The notes under the pieces were generated by a model, which was not told where the DNA came from, searched no databases, and saw nothing but the letters and a program-made list of their open reading frames with translations. From a virus, in IMG/VR virus record IMGVR_UViG_3300044825_000904, positions 40,272 to 104,271 of that record: a stretch of DNA of 64,000 nt; one strand, written 5' to 3'. Both the position numbers and the translations under genes were made by a program. Shown here piece after piece: positions 26,001 through 34,300 of this stretch (within the stretch, counting starts at the first letter, position 1; every line of letters starts with the position of its first letter).

Positions 26001-28152
26001 CTGTAGTATATGTAGATGCCATATACACTTTTACTTCTCTGCCTTCAGAAGCAGTTACAGTTATTGGGGTAGAAGTTGTAGCACCTCTTGCTGTAACTGA
26101 AGCTAATGTATCAGTTTCTGTATAAGAAGTTAAATATGTATTACTATCTACACTACCATCCGCTTTTAAGAATTGAGAAGCTGTACCTCCTGACTTAGCA
26201 ATACTACCTACTATTACATCTCCAGGAAAAGTTGATACACCTAAGTTAGTAATATAGAATCTACTAACTGTATTAGTTTGATCATAGATTCTAAAATATC
26301 CATCATCATTACCTATGAAGTAATCTGGATTATTATCAGTGTCAGTTAAGTATAACTTAGGACTAGCACTGCTAATAGTCATATTACCAGTAAAGGTAGG
26401 ACTAGCTGCATCCGCTTTAAGGGCTAAGGCTGCTAACACTGCATTACTATTAGGATACTCCGTATCACTAGCTAATAAGTTGGAAACCATCTTATCTAAC
26501 CTTTGATAGGTAGAAGCAGCAGTTGCACTTAAAAGATAATTGCTTAATGAACCAGAAGTCACATAAGTATTAGCATCTACAGTTCCATCTGCTTTAAGGA
26601 ATTCCGTAGATAAACCACCAGATTTAGCAATAGAGCCTACAACTACACTGCCTGGGAATGTAGAAACACCTAAGTTAGTAATGTAAAATCTACTAGCTGT
26701 ATTAGTCTGATCGTAAATTCTAAAGTATCCATCGTCATTTCCAATAAAATAATCAGGATTATTATCGCTATCGGTTAAGTAAATCTTAGGATAAGCCCCA
26801 CCTACTGTCATTGACCCTGTAAACTCAGGGTTTAAAGCATTAGCTTTAAGTGCTAAAGCAGCTAAAACAGCATTAGAGTTAGGGTATTCAGTATCACTTG
26901 CAAGCAAGTTAGATACCATTTTATCTAATCTTTGGTATGTAGAAGCTGCAACTCCTGTAGATAAGTAAGTTGTAGTGTCTAATTCCCAAGTATTAGCTCC
27001 AGTTTTCTTTAGTATACCAGTTGTACCTGCTAAAGCTCCAATAGCTGTTAAGTCTCCATCTAATGGCTGATAAGAACTATTGTCATAGCTTATCGTAGAG
27101 CCATCAATTTTAACAAAACCTGTTCCACTAAGGGCTGCTTGTTTTGCGTTAAATGTAGCCCAATCTGTGCTATTTAAAAGACCTCTCTTAGTTGCGGAGG
27201 CTGTAGGTAGATTGATTGTATGTGTATCATCACTAGAAACTATAGCAGCATCACTACCAGCATTTCCTATTGCAATGAATTGTACTTGCTTAGTTAAACC
27301 ATTAATGGCTGTTAAACCATTAGCAAATGTAGTTCCTACAGAAGCTAAGTGTGAATCTTGAGTATGGAAGTTTACAGTTCTGTTGCCATCTGTATCTACA
27401 AAGATTCTAATAGCTATTCTATCAGTAATCAACAAAGTAGTATCAGGTATTGTAACTGTAGTAGTATAGTAGTCAATAGCTACACCATTGCTAATAACTT
27501 CAGCAGAAGCTACACTAGAACCTAAAAGAGTAAATACACCTGTATTAGAATACTTGTATATTTCAGCGTAGAACTTAGGGCTACCACTATTATCAGAAGC
27601 TGAAAAATAGAAGCCTAAAGGCCATGCTCCAGGAGGAATCTTTAATAATGATGGGTCTCCTGCATCTGTAACGAATTGAGCAATGTTTTCAAATCCTGTA
27701 GTATTAATCTTAAAGAAGTCTACCATAGCTCCTTGTACAGGAGTTTTACTCATTTCATAATAAGTAGAACCATCTAAAACACCTTGAGATGTTCCACCAT
27801 TAAGATAATAAGTTACACCACCACCTGCATTGATAGAAGTGCCTCCACTACCAACTGCTACGATCATATTCATAACCACAGAGTTAATAGAAGGAGAATC
27901 AGGATAAACTCTAACTACACGAGTATAACTAGGATTCCATGGGCTACCATGAGTTCTAATCCAAACATAAAAGTCAGTCATTGTATTGACTGCTACATCA
28001 ATGTTGGGATCATCTGTTTGATAAGAACTAGGCTGTGTCTCTGGGAATGAATTACCTATTGTAATTCCATAGTCAATATTGCCTTGTGATGGCATAGGAA
28101 CGTACCCATCAGATGTATATTCAGCAAATACTCGTATCGTTTTAATAGCCAT
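23005..28152 (-). CDS. Large tail fibre with C-terminal S74 intramolecular chaperone, fibre 1
   Basis: 1715 aa. The N-terminal 350 residues probably attach to the tail. Residues about 390-880 contain three near-identical repeats (STYQRLDKMVSNLLASD ... NSNAVLA ... FTG.MT ... DNNPDY ... YIYDQT-like). The central and C-terminal parts have many VGIGT/NTNGN/RFSG-type strands typical of trimeric fibre shafts. The last 110 residues are an S74 chaperone (FFESSD..IK..IED, LYIKNGKEELGYFAQDVQEILP, LSLSYREVHTAKIARLEKRV), which folds the trimer and cuts itself off. The usual S-R/L pair after SSD is K-T-I here, unlike fibre 2. It should determine host binding for the siphovirus module. Confidence 0.85.
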   Translation of the reverse strand: MAIKTIRVFAEYTSDGYVPMPSQGNIDYGITIGNSFPETQPSSYQTDDPNIDVAVNTMTDFYVWIRTHGSPWNPSYTRVVRVYPDSPSINSVVMNMIVAVGSGGTSINAGGGVTYYLNGGTSQGVLDGSTYYEMSKTPVQGAMVDFFKINTTGFENIAQFVTDAGDPSLLKIPPGAWPLGFYFSASDNSGSPKFYAEIYKYSNTGVFTLLGSSVASAEVISNGVAIDYYTTTVTIPDTTLLITDRIAIRIFVDTDGNRTVNFHTQDSHLASVGTTFANGLTAINGLTKQVQFIAIGNAGSDAAIVSSDDTHTINLPTASATKRGLLNSTDWATFNAKQAALSGTGFVKIDGSTISYDNSSYQPLDGDLTAIGALAGTTGILKKTGANTWELDTTTYLSTGVAASTYQRLDKMVSNLLASDTEYPNSNAVLAALALKANALNPEFTGSMTVGGAYPKIYLTDSDNNPDYFIGNDDGYFRIYDQTNTASRFYITNLGVSTFPGSVVVGSIAKSGGLSTEFLKADGTVDANTYVTSGSLSNYLLSATAASTYQRLDKMVSNLLASDTEYPNSNAVLAALALKADAASPTFTGNMTISSASPKLYLTDTDNNPDYFIGNDDGYFRIYDQTNTVSRFYITNLGVSTFPGDVIVGSIAKSGGTASQFLKADGSVDSNTYLTSYTETDTLASVTARGATTSTPITVTASEGREVKVYMASTYTTDDLVSGHEYGWYDDHWRLGMTRSGASAGADFVIQWNGARRLSLTNTGNLTVTGTISASNLSGTNTGDQTLTSLGAQAKLDGTGFVKASGTTITYDNSTYLNTTDAATIYQRKDKMVSNLLASDTEYPNSNAVLAKLALKADAANPVFTGDMTISGIAPKLYFTDTDNNPDYTLFVDSGYFYIYDQTAGVTKFQITPSGNAINTGTLTSASFIKSGGTSSQYLMADGSVSTLSGLVTGSGGTNYLPKWTSASALGNSLIYDHGDAISIATTSNVNAVRLQVAATSGSWISGTFAGTGNADKVVIGNYLGPTIGGHNSALNSWASLAINPEGGNVMIGTPTNSGYKFDVNGTSRFSGALTIKTSSVGGTYFGQLIVEENGEAAIQIKGLNYSSIYFSDATTMNEAGIVYNHSTNNLELRGSGNTADLTIAANGGGLFSSTLQTNGNVGIRVTPSSAGDQYLTTGDAGIAYSNTYFGTGQVRIGGGADHVGNTVLSVAPGVVNFDRPGVGGGALKIFSDGKIGINQTTNNGYQLDVSGTGRFSGQLTSDYRLGLPGMTIGYWDSVNNRIESGSRPLLITSYSQPIYIGQSGSANLTIATSGAATFSSSVTTQGELNVGFGTLSSDRMMQVSGTAFTSGTSQFGAVFNPTFGNTITNLYGIYISLSSGTSVTNRYALFVDGPNSGTATNDYSIYSGNAAKSYFAGNVGIGTNSPGEKFEVNGSIKAIGRTINATSTGGLSLGYESGIGYLETWNSSALIVRTYNYQSFNVSGTQYLKINTNGNILINTNTDAGYNVYVNGQIAMDTGSFKAILGGVQASWAGSASYPTLYGSSNDRWVMHINPHVSYTQNGVNGYTGTTYGAMLRMAGNAAADMYWDIGIGVCSVGTDKFAIGRNSTALLTMTNGGAVTAASFFESSDKTIKTLIEDNYQTKGIESIIAKLYIKNGKEELGYFAQDVQEILPSAVSKGTDGLLSLSYREVHTAKIARLEKRVSELEQLLNLN
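23663..23787. repeat. 125-bp identical block shared by fibres 1 and 2 (copy 1)
   Basis: Identical base for base to 63005-63129, while flanking coding sequence differs at many synonymous sites. Lies in the shaft segment before the S74 chaperone. Confidence 0.9.
24535..24661. repeat. 127-bp identical block shared by fibres 1 and 2 (copy 1)
   Basis: Identical to 63874-64000, i.e. up to the right edge of the window; the true identity may extend further. Flanks on the left side diverge. Confidence 0.9.
25430..26945. repeat. Three tandem repeats inside fibre 1, protein-conserved but synonymously diverged
   Basis: Each unit of roughly 135-145 residues begins near KMVSNLLASDTEYPNSNAVLA (encoded around 26921, 26487 and 25658, minus strand) and continues with FTG.MT, PK.Y.TD.DNNPDY and F-I-YDQT. 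The KMVSN block is identical in protein in all three, yet codons differ repeatedly (for example AACTTGCTTGCA, AACTTATTAGCT, AATTTATTGGCT). Confidence 0.8.
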
Positions 28153-28154
28153 TT

Positions 28155-28736
28155 TTATCCTTCTTTTTGCCCATTAGGGCTAACATAACACTCCTCTGTT
28201 TTTACTCTTGTAAAGTAAGCCAAATTTACATTATCTGAACCACTACTACAACTCAAATATTTATACTGATTATTCCACCCAGAAGTTATACCTGTAAATG
28301 AACCTATTTCTGTCCAAGTAACATAAGTTGCATCTAAGTTATCAAGATTAAGAGAATAACTGATTGTTAAATCTCCACCTAGGTTATTAATTCTTAACCA
28401 TATTTCATCATTCCTAGGAATATCAGTAGTGGAGACAATAGTTAAATTATCTCCTCTATTAATTCTACGAATGATTCTGATTTTATTATCACCACAAACA
28501 AAGACTGCAATAAAGGCCGAATCTGACTTGGCCATAGTCCTAAGCATCAATCCAGCTTTTGCATCGCTTGTAGTGCCATTAAATAGCTTTAGATGGGCTG
28601 TTAGTGTGTATTGTCCTAACTTATTCTCCCATCCATAAACGTAACCGCTATCTTCTTTGTCGGTAAACAAGCCACTTCCATATAATTCTATGGAAGAACG
28701 TGACTTGTATTTAAAATATCCTATCTCTCTAGCCAT
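28155..28736 (-). CDS. Lectin-like tail protein (DUF1349/concanavalin-like)
   Basis: 193 aa from ATG at 28736 (MAREIGYFKYKSRSSIELYG); a TTG four codons upstream is less likely. The core, LTAHLKLFNGTTSDAKAGLM, then DSAFIAVFVCGDNKIRII, then WLRINNLGGDLTISYSLNLD, has the strand order of DUF1349/concanavalin-like jelly rolls, which often bind glycans. The ATG lies 2 bp after the stop of the -1 frame extension of the hub gene (28738). Its position between tail hub and fibre suggests a baseplate carbohydrate-binding or fibre-attachment protein. Confidence 0.6.
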   Translation of the reverse strand: MAREIGYFKYKSRSSIELYGSGLFTDKEDSGYVYGWENKLGQYTLTAHLKLFNGTTSDAKAGLMLRTMAKSDSAFIAVFVCGDNKIRIIRRINRGDNLTIVSTTDIPRNDEIWLRINNLGGDLTISYSLNLDNLDATYVTWTEIGSFTGITSGWNNQYKYLSCSSGSDNVNLAYFTRVKTEECYVSPNGQKEG

Positions 28737-28820
28737 ATCAAGGTACAAAATCGTCTAAGTAGAACACTGTGAATGTATCAAATATAGTTCCCTCTTTACC
28801 AGCTTGGCCTAAATCAGTAC

Positions 28821-30899
28821 CTATCCCGTTAGAGTTTTTTTTTTAGATGCCGTAACATCGGCTGTAATTAGAAGTCCATTTTCATCGTATCTTGACCGAG
28901 TAAGCTGTCCGTAGATTTCATTGGAAGTTAATTCCATAAATACCACTTCGGCTGTACACTCAAAGTCATTTAGCTTCATTGACAATGGCCAGAACTTTTT
29001 ACCACCTAATGGTCCTTGATTAGGGAACTCATAAATAGCTCCATATTGTAAATCTATACCAATTAATGTACCAACAAAGATGTTTCTGTAGTCTGAATAT
29101 TGGTTTAGAATGTTTCTAGCACAATACTCTAAGATTGTAAATCTATCATCTTCTTCTCTTTCTCTCCACGATCCTTTTATTTCACCTGTAAGCACATCAG
29201 TGTAATAAGATTGCATAGGCCAGTAATCACTACCAGACTTATACAAGAATGCTGAAGGCTCTTGGATATCGTATAAAGCAAATTCTTTTTGATTAAAGTT
29301 ATCACCACAATAAACCATTTTCTTTTCAGGAATAATGGATGTATACTTTATGTTATCAACATGAAATACTTCTCTTGTAGGCAATTGCTTACCAAGGTAA
29401 GTTAATGGCTTAGGACCATTAATAATGATATCAGAATACCAAGATTCATAAGTTGCAGTAGTGCCTATTTTCTTACCAGCATACATTACTAAGTAAACCG
29501 AATAAGATTCATATTGATAGATATCCCAATCGTCTAAAATATTAGGGAATGGGAATTGTTGTGAGAATGAATTAATAGTATCTACATCTGGATAATCAGA
29601 AGACTTTTGGTAATAATGTGGTGAGTTTTTCCAAGTTCCTGATTGAAAATCATAATAATACTCAGCCACACCTGTTATATAAGGTATTTGAGCTATTAAA
29701 GAAAATGTAGGGTTATTTGTAGGGCATTGAACCGACAAAGTAAATCCTTCACCCCATCTAATGTCTACCTTACCAGTTGTAAAGTAATTTAAAGCATTAT
29801 GAGGGTCTCCTGCAGTTAAACCAAGCTTATACTTATTCTCTAATTGACTATACAATAAATAAGAATTTACTGAAGCTCCTTTATTAAAGAACTTAAATTC
29901 AGTTTGTGCTTGTGTAGTTCCTGCTAATGAAGTTGTATCAGTTAATAAAATCTCATTAGGATTATCACCCCAAATGGTACAATCACCATTAATAAACTTA
30001 TTTGTAGCTCCTTGATACTCTACTTCAGTGTATTTATAAAATCTTCTAATTCTACGCTTAGGCTCTGCTAAGATTTTAAAGTCTTCGCCATGAATTAATG
30101 TAGGAATGTTCTTTTTAGATGTTGTATTTAAAGTTCCATCTAATGCAAACTTACTTGCATCCCTAACACCAAAAATTAAGTCCTTAGGCTTTACATAATA
30201 CCACTCACCATAGTTTTGGTATACGAAGGCATTAAACACTTGGCAAATGTCAAGCAATAGCTCCAAATCACTTCTAAACTCAAAGTTATTATCCTTTAAT
30301 GAAGGAGTATAAACATAAGTTTGCTCTAATGGAGTAGAATAATCTGTCTTAACTTGAGCTTCATGCCACATCTTGCACAATACGTTTAAAGGATACTCAT
30401 ATCCAATTCCGTTTAATGCTCCTTGCAAAACCTTCAACAAATTAAGAATACCAGGAGGCATCTTGCCATCAATATCAAGCTTATTCTTCTTTAATGTACT
30501 TAACCCATCAATTGTCTTAAATTCAATTGCGGGGTACTTTAAAAATACATCTTCATCACATAATTCTGGGCTTACAAAACCTCTCCAGAATAAATTACCA
30601 GCTCTATAATATTCAATGATGTATTCCTTTTCATCTTCACTAATAAGTGAATCCATATTGATTACACCACCCAATACTTTGAATGTAAGAGACGATCCCT
30701 TCAATGGATAGAAGATATCATCATCTGCTGTAGGATAATCAATTATAACTGGTCCTACTTGCCCATGGGGGATATCAGTAATTGTACCAGTGTAGTCTTT
30801 TTTAAGAATAAGTATCTTATTGTTGCTAACAAGCATCTCGTTAAATGGATTACAAAACCCATCAAACTCAAAGCGATATAGTATTCCGTATCCTGTCAT
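28821..30899 (-). CDS. Tail hub / distal tail protein (siphovirus module)
   Basis: 692 aa in frame 0, right after the tape measure (1-bp overlap). It matches the large Bacteroidota-phage tail protein type with an N-terminal domain (GYGILYRFEFDGFCNPF), FWRGFVSPELCDED and a Tal-like hub region; it should form the tail tip where fibres attach. The frame-0 ending is ASKKKTLTG. An A10 run (28844-28835 on the minus strand) allows a -1 shift giving 32 extra residues (NSNGIGTDLGQAGKEG..., ending DDFVP) that stop at 28738, 2 bp before the next ATG. Either a programmed shift, slippage, or a homopolymer sequencing error explains this. Confidence 0.7.
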   Translation of the reverse strand: MTGYGILYRFEFDGFCNPFNEMLVSNNKILILKKDYTGTITDIPHGQVGPVIIDYPTADDDIFYPLKGSSLTFKVLGGVINMDSLISEDEKEYIIEYYRAGNLFWRGFVSPELCDEDVFLKYPAIEFKTIDGLSTLKKNKLDIDGKMPPGILNLLKVLQGALNGIGYEYPLNVLCKMWHEAQVKTDYSTPLEQTYVYTPSLKDNNFEFRSDLELLLDICQVFNAFVYQNYGEWYYVKPKDLIFGVRDASKFALDGTLNTTSKKNIPTLIHGEDFKILAEPKRRIRRFYKYTEVEYQGATNKFINGDCTIWGDNPNEILLTDTTSLAGTTQAQTEFKFFNKGASVNSYLLYSQLENKYKLGLTAGDPHNALNYFTTGKVDIRWGEGFTLSVQCPTNNPTFSLIAQIPYITGVAEYYYDFQSGTWKNSPHYYQKSSDYPDVDTINSFSQQFPFPNILDDWDIYQYESYSVYLVMYAGKKIGTTATYESWYSDIIINGPKPLTYLGKQLPTREVFHVDNIKYTSIIPEKKMVYCGDNFNQKEFALYDIQEPSAFLYKSGSDYWPMQSYYTDVLTGEIKGSWREREEDDRFTILEYCARNILNQYSDYRNIFVGTLIGIDLQYGAIYEFPNQGPLGGKKFWPLSMKLNDFECTAEVVFMELTSNEIYGQLTRSRYDENGLLITADVTASKKKTLTG
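28835..28844 (-). other. A10 slippery run, possible -1 frameshift in tail-hub gene
   Basis: Minus strand TCT then ten A then C. Reading one base back yields an open frame that ends at 28738, next to the following gene; without it the 72 bp between 28821 and 28748 are non-coding, unusual in this tightly packed operon. Confidence 0.5.
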
Positions 30900-33115
30900 T
30901 ATCTTCCAGTTATTCTAAGAGTTGTTTCCATTGACTTATTGATAGCGTAGCCAGTAGCAGTCTGAGTAATTGAACCAGTCAAATCTACGAATAATCTTAC
31001 AGATTGTTGAACATTGCTCATATTTCCGTAAGAATAAGTGCTACCAGATATTCTTGATGAAGCTCCTGTTCCACCAGATGCTATAGATTTGCCATCTGTG
31101 GACTTATTTTTATCCATTGAAGATGTAACCTTACCTGCAAGTCCTTTAAGGGCTGTACCGACAGATACTGCAGCAATACCTGCTACAATTGCTGATTCAG
31201 GTGATGCAAATCCAGCAGTTAAAGCATTCTTCAATACTGTATTAACTACACCAAATGTAATTGCTGCTCCACCGACTTTAATCAAGTAATCTCCCAACAT
31301 ATTAAGGATTAAAGCTCCAAGAGATTTAAAAGCATCTCCTACAGTCAATTCACCTAACATAATTGATCCTGCAATCTCTCCTAAACCACCAGCAATGTTT
31401 TCTGATAAACCTCTAGCTGCATCATAATAAGATTTACCTAAATTTTGGAATGAATCAATTTGGTTATTAATAACTGATTGATCCCAACCTTCTGTAATCT
31501 TACTTATAGGATTTTGTAATCTAAAATTATCAAATGTACTTACAGGCTTAATCAACTTCATAATAGCAGCATTCTTTTCTGCTTGTATTTGTTGAGCTAA
31601 TAATGATATTTCTGATAAATTCTTGAATTCAATAGCCGTAGAATCAACTCCAGCCTTCTTCATCTCAGCCATTAACTTAGCATGAGATAATTTTAAATCA
31701 GCTAATTTTCTTTCATTAGCCGATAACCCAAGTTGTCTAATTTCAGTTCCAGCATCTTTCTCCATCTGGATTAATGCCTTAATTCTTTCGCCTTGAGCCT
31801 TTGTAATAAAATCAGTACCTGCTATAGTCTCAACCCCCTCTTTTTTTTCAGGCTTAGGTTTACCTCCACCTGCACCACCTGACATTTTCTTGAACATTGC
31901 TAACCACTTTTGGTAGTCAGTGATTTTTCTGGTAAGTGAGTTTTTCATTTGTTTTTCAATAGAAAAACCTTCTTTACCAAAATTATTCAAATAGTCTAAA
32001 AGCTGCTTAAAGTTATTTTGAGCAGTTTTACCAAAGAAGCCTGCTAACTTAATTGATGTTTCATCAAGCCAGTTAGAAAAATTACTTAATTTATCATTAT
32101 CAAATACATATTCAATAGCACTACCTAATAATTTTACACCCTTTATAACAACATCTAATGTTAGTGCTAAGAAATCTAAAGCTCCCTTTAATGCACCACT
32201 CCAAAATGTTGATTTAGCCATTTCATCATTTGTAGACTCAAAGTTTTTAGCAAGTTGAGTAGCAAGGAATGAAACGTGTGTAAGTAAACCAGATATATCA
32301 AATGTTTTATTTAAGTTTTCTCCTATGGTAGATAATGTGAAAGTAATACTTTCACTCATTTTATTGTAAGCACCACTAAGAGTTTCTGATTGCTTTTCAG
32401 CATTTCTAAAGAATCTACCTCCTTCAGAAGTTGCAAATATAAATGCTTGAGCTACTTCTGAAACACTAATTTTCCCCTCTCGCATCCTTGAACTAAGGGA
32501 TGCCATTGATTCTCCTGTTTTTTCAGAAATTGCTTGTAATGGGTTAAATCCAGCATTAATCATTTGACGAGTTTCTTGACCCATCAATCTACCTGCTGCA
32601 TTTACTTGCCCAAAAGCTAAAGAAAGTCTTGAAAATCTATCAGCATTACCTCCTGAAACATCTCCAAGCATTTTGGTTAAAGGAATAACTTGCTCTGCAG
32701 TTAATCCATATCCTAATAATGTTTGAGCACCTTTTGCAATATCTTGAAATTGCATAGGTGAAGATAATGCTTGAGATTTTAACTCAGCAAGCATATTCTT
32801 TGCTGTCTCAGCATTACCAGTAAATACTTCGAATGATACTGAAATTTGTTCTAATTCTGCAGCAGTCTTTAATGCAGCCTTACCAATTCCAATAATTCCA
32901 CCAACAATACCAACTGTTGTTAAAGCAAGCCCCATTGATGAGAATGCTGCTGAAATTACATTAGATGTGCTAGTCATGCTATTGCTAATTTGACTACCAC
33001 TTCTTTGGGTACTAGATGCTAATGATGATAATTTGCCTGATAAAGCACCAAGCTTATTCATAGCCTCATCTACATCAGCCCCAATTTTTATATAAAACTC
33101 ATTAGTTTCTGCCAT
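30899..33115 (-). CDS. Tail tape measure protein
   Basis: 738 aa. The N-terminus (FYIKIGADVDEAMNKLGALSGKLSSLAS) and the following FEVFTGNAETAKNMLAELKS and LTKMLGDVSGGNADRFSRLS segments are the classic tape-measure N-terminal domain. Hydrophobic Gly/Ala stretches (about 70-85 and 585-660) and helical regions follow. It sets tail length and forms a channel for DNA. The length implies a short siphovirus tail. It overlaps the preceding chaperone frame and the following hub gene by 1 bp each. Confidence 0.85.
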   Translation of the reverse strand: MAETNEFYIKIGADVDEAMNKLGALSGKLSSLASSTQRSGSQISNSMTSTSNVISAAFSSMGLALTTVGIVGGIIGIGKAALKTAAELEQISVSFEVFTGNAETAKNMLAELKSQALSSPMQFQDIAKGAQTLLGYGLTAEQVIPLTKMLGDVSGGNADRFSRLSLAFGQVNAAGRLMGQETRQMINAGFNPLQAISEKTGESMASLSSRMREGKISVSEVAQAFIFATSEGGRFFRNAEKQSETLSGAYNKMSESITFTLSTIGENLNKTFDISGLLTHVSFLATQLAKNFESTNDEMAKSTFWSGALKGALDFLALTLDVVIKGVKLLGSAIEYVFDNDKLSNFSNWLDETSIKLAGFFGKTAQNNFKQLLDYLNNFGKEGFSIEKQMKNSLTRKITDYQKWLAMFKKMSGGAGGGKPKPEKKEGVETIAGTDFITKAQGERIKALIQMEKDAGTEIRQLGLSANERKLADLKLSHAKLMAEMKKAGVDSTAIEFKNLSEISLLAQQIQAEKNAAIMKLIKPVSTFDNFRLQNPISKITEGWDQSVINNQIDSFQNLGKSYYDAARGLSENIAGGLGEIAGSIMLGELTVGDAFKSLGALILNMLGDYLIKVGGAAITFGVVNTVLKNALTAGFASPESAIVAGIAAVSVGTALKGLAGKVTSSMDKNKSTDGKSIASGGTGASSRISGSTYSYGNMSNVQQSVRLFVDLTGSITQTATGYAINKSMETTLRITGR

Positions 33116-33437
33116 TATTCTATAGAATTAACCCAATTTTTCACTATATCATCCGAAAGATACTCTTTTTCTTTTGGTTTTTCTAAAACTTTTCCTAGGT
33201 TATCTGTCCACAATGGAACTAAATCTTGAGCTTTTGGTGCATCCTTTCCTCCCATGGCAGCTAATGAAGCCCACATTATTTTTCTAGTCCTTTCCCACTC
33301 ATAAGCCCTTCTAAACTCAAAGCCATGTTCATAGTCCAGAAATTCCCCGAAAGTCATTCTTTTCCATTCCCATGGCTTCAACCCTGTAATATATATTCTT
33401 GTAAGAACTTTACCCCAAGTAATTACCTCTTTTTTTT
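33115..33437 (-). CDS. Tail assembly chaperone, -1 frame extension (GT-like part)
   Basis: Open in the -1 frame from the slippery site to the stop at 33115. In this frame the codons after the A-run read KKEVITWGKVLTRIYITGLKP and continue WEWKRMTFGEFLDYEHGFEF and on, with only TTG (33381), no good ATG, as a possible independent start. This is the lambda gpG/gpGT arrangement: a minor product fused to the upstream chaperone that recruits the tail tube to the tape measure. It ends 1 bp into the tape measure gene. Confidence 0.7.
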
Positions 33438-33800
33438 TGTGGCATTACCTATTTTTGGCTGGTCTAAATCACTTGGCATTAAATCAGCAGTAATCCATTC
33501 TACAACATTAATAACTTGAGCACTAATTAACCATTTAGTGGCTAACATTCTTGATCCTCTAAGTTTACTTAAAATAGATTCAGCTTCTTCATCATGGCCA
33601 TTTAAGAATAACCAATAAATATGTCCACTAAGGAGCATATCTCTAGTTATATCTAATAATTTAGAAGGGTTATCTTGATAATCTTGCATACTTACAAGAT
33701 CATTAAATTGCCCTCCAAGCTCTCTTACATATACATCGTTGATGCAACCTAAGGAAAAATCAAAGTTAATTTTCTTGCCTTCAAATGTAATACTACGCAT
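33423..33800 (-). CDS. Tail assembly chaperone (G-like part)
   Basis: 125 aa from ATG at 33800 (MRSITFEGKKINFDFSLG); an in-frame upstream start at 33830 lies inside a terminator stem and is less likely. Small acidic/helical protein with LGCINDVYVRELGGQF, located between tail tube and tape measure, as lambda gpG. Ends IGNATKKKR at the frameshift site. It keeps the tape measure soluble and unstacked until tube assembly. Confidence 0.75.
   Translation of the reverse strand: MRSITFEGKKINFDFSLGCINDVYVRELGGQFNDLVSMQDYQDNPSKLLDITRDMLLSGHIYWLFLNGHDEEAESILSKLRGSRMLATKWLISAQVINVVEWITADLMPSDLDQPKIGNATKKKR
33429..33435 (-). promoter_or_regulatory. Programmed -1 ribosomal frameshift site A AAA AAG
   Basis: Inside an A9 run at the 3' end of the chaperone gene, in frame 0 as ACA AAA AAA AAG AGG TAA, i.e. 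the canonical A-AAA-AAG heptamer in the right phase. The stop follows two codons later. Confidence 0.75.
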
Positions 33801-33828
33801 TGTGTGTGTGTTTTGTGTGTATTTAACC

Positions 33829-33856
33829 AAAAAGGGTAGAGATTATATCCCTACCC
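33829..33856 (-). terminator. Intrinsic terminator after the tail tube gene
   Basis: Minus strand GGGTAG - GGATATAATCT - CTACCC followed by TTTTT (plus-strand A-run 33829-33833). Lies 27 bp past the tail tube stop. Confidence 0.7.
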
Positions 33857-33882
33857 CAAATGTAAACAAAAATTTTTAAATA

Positions 33883-34293
33883 TTAAGCTTGAGTAGTCTT
33901 TGTTAATGGACCATTACCTTTCAACTTAATATCTACTGTAGCAATCTCTTGATCACCACCTTTTACTGGTACTGACTCAACATAAGCTAAACCAGTTAAT
34001 ACTGTAGCTCCTGTAGCAGCAGTTTTGAATGAAACAGTTAATTCTGTTTGATCCATCCAAGCAGCTAATAGTTCATCATAAGTGTAGTTTGCACCACCAT
34101 CTGCATAATCTAATTGAGCTGTAGCTGATAGATTCCAAGCTTTACGACCTGGAATTGCAGTTTCCCATACACCTGAATCCTTGGATGAAGTATCAATCAT
34201 TGTAGTTGATAATTCGATATCACAAGTTGTTTCGTTTGCTATAACCTTAGTACCTACGAAGATACGCAAGTCTGTTCCTTTTACTAATGCCAT
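33883..34293 (-). CDS. Major tail tube protein
   Basis: 136 aa. Starts MALVKGTDLRIFVGTKVIAN, then the typical TCDIELSTTMIDTSSKDSG.W.....GRKAW of TP901-1-type tail tube proteins (Phage_tail_2), ending with Thr/Lys-rich strands. It forms the hexameric tube. It is followed by a strong terminator, which limits downstream expression as usual for an abundant protein. Confidence 0.85.
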   Translation of the reverse strand: MALVKGTDLRIFVGTKVIANETTCDIELSTTMIDTSSKDSGVWETAIPGRKAWNLSATAQLDYADGGANYTYDELLAAWMDQTELTVSFKTAATGATVLTGLAYVESVPVKGGDQEIATVDIKLKGNGPLTKTTQA

Positions 34294-34300
34294 TTTATTT

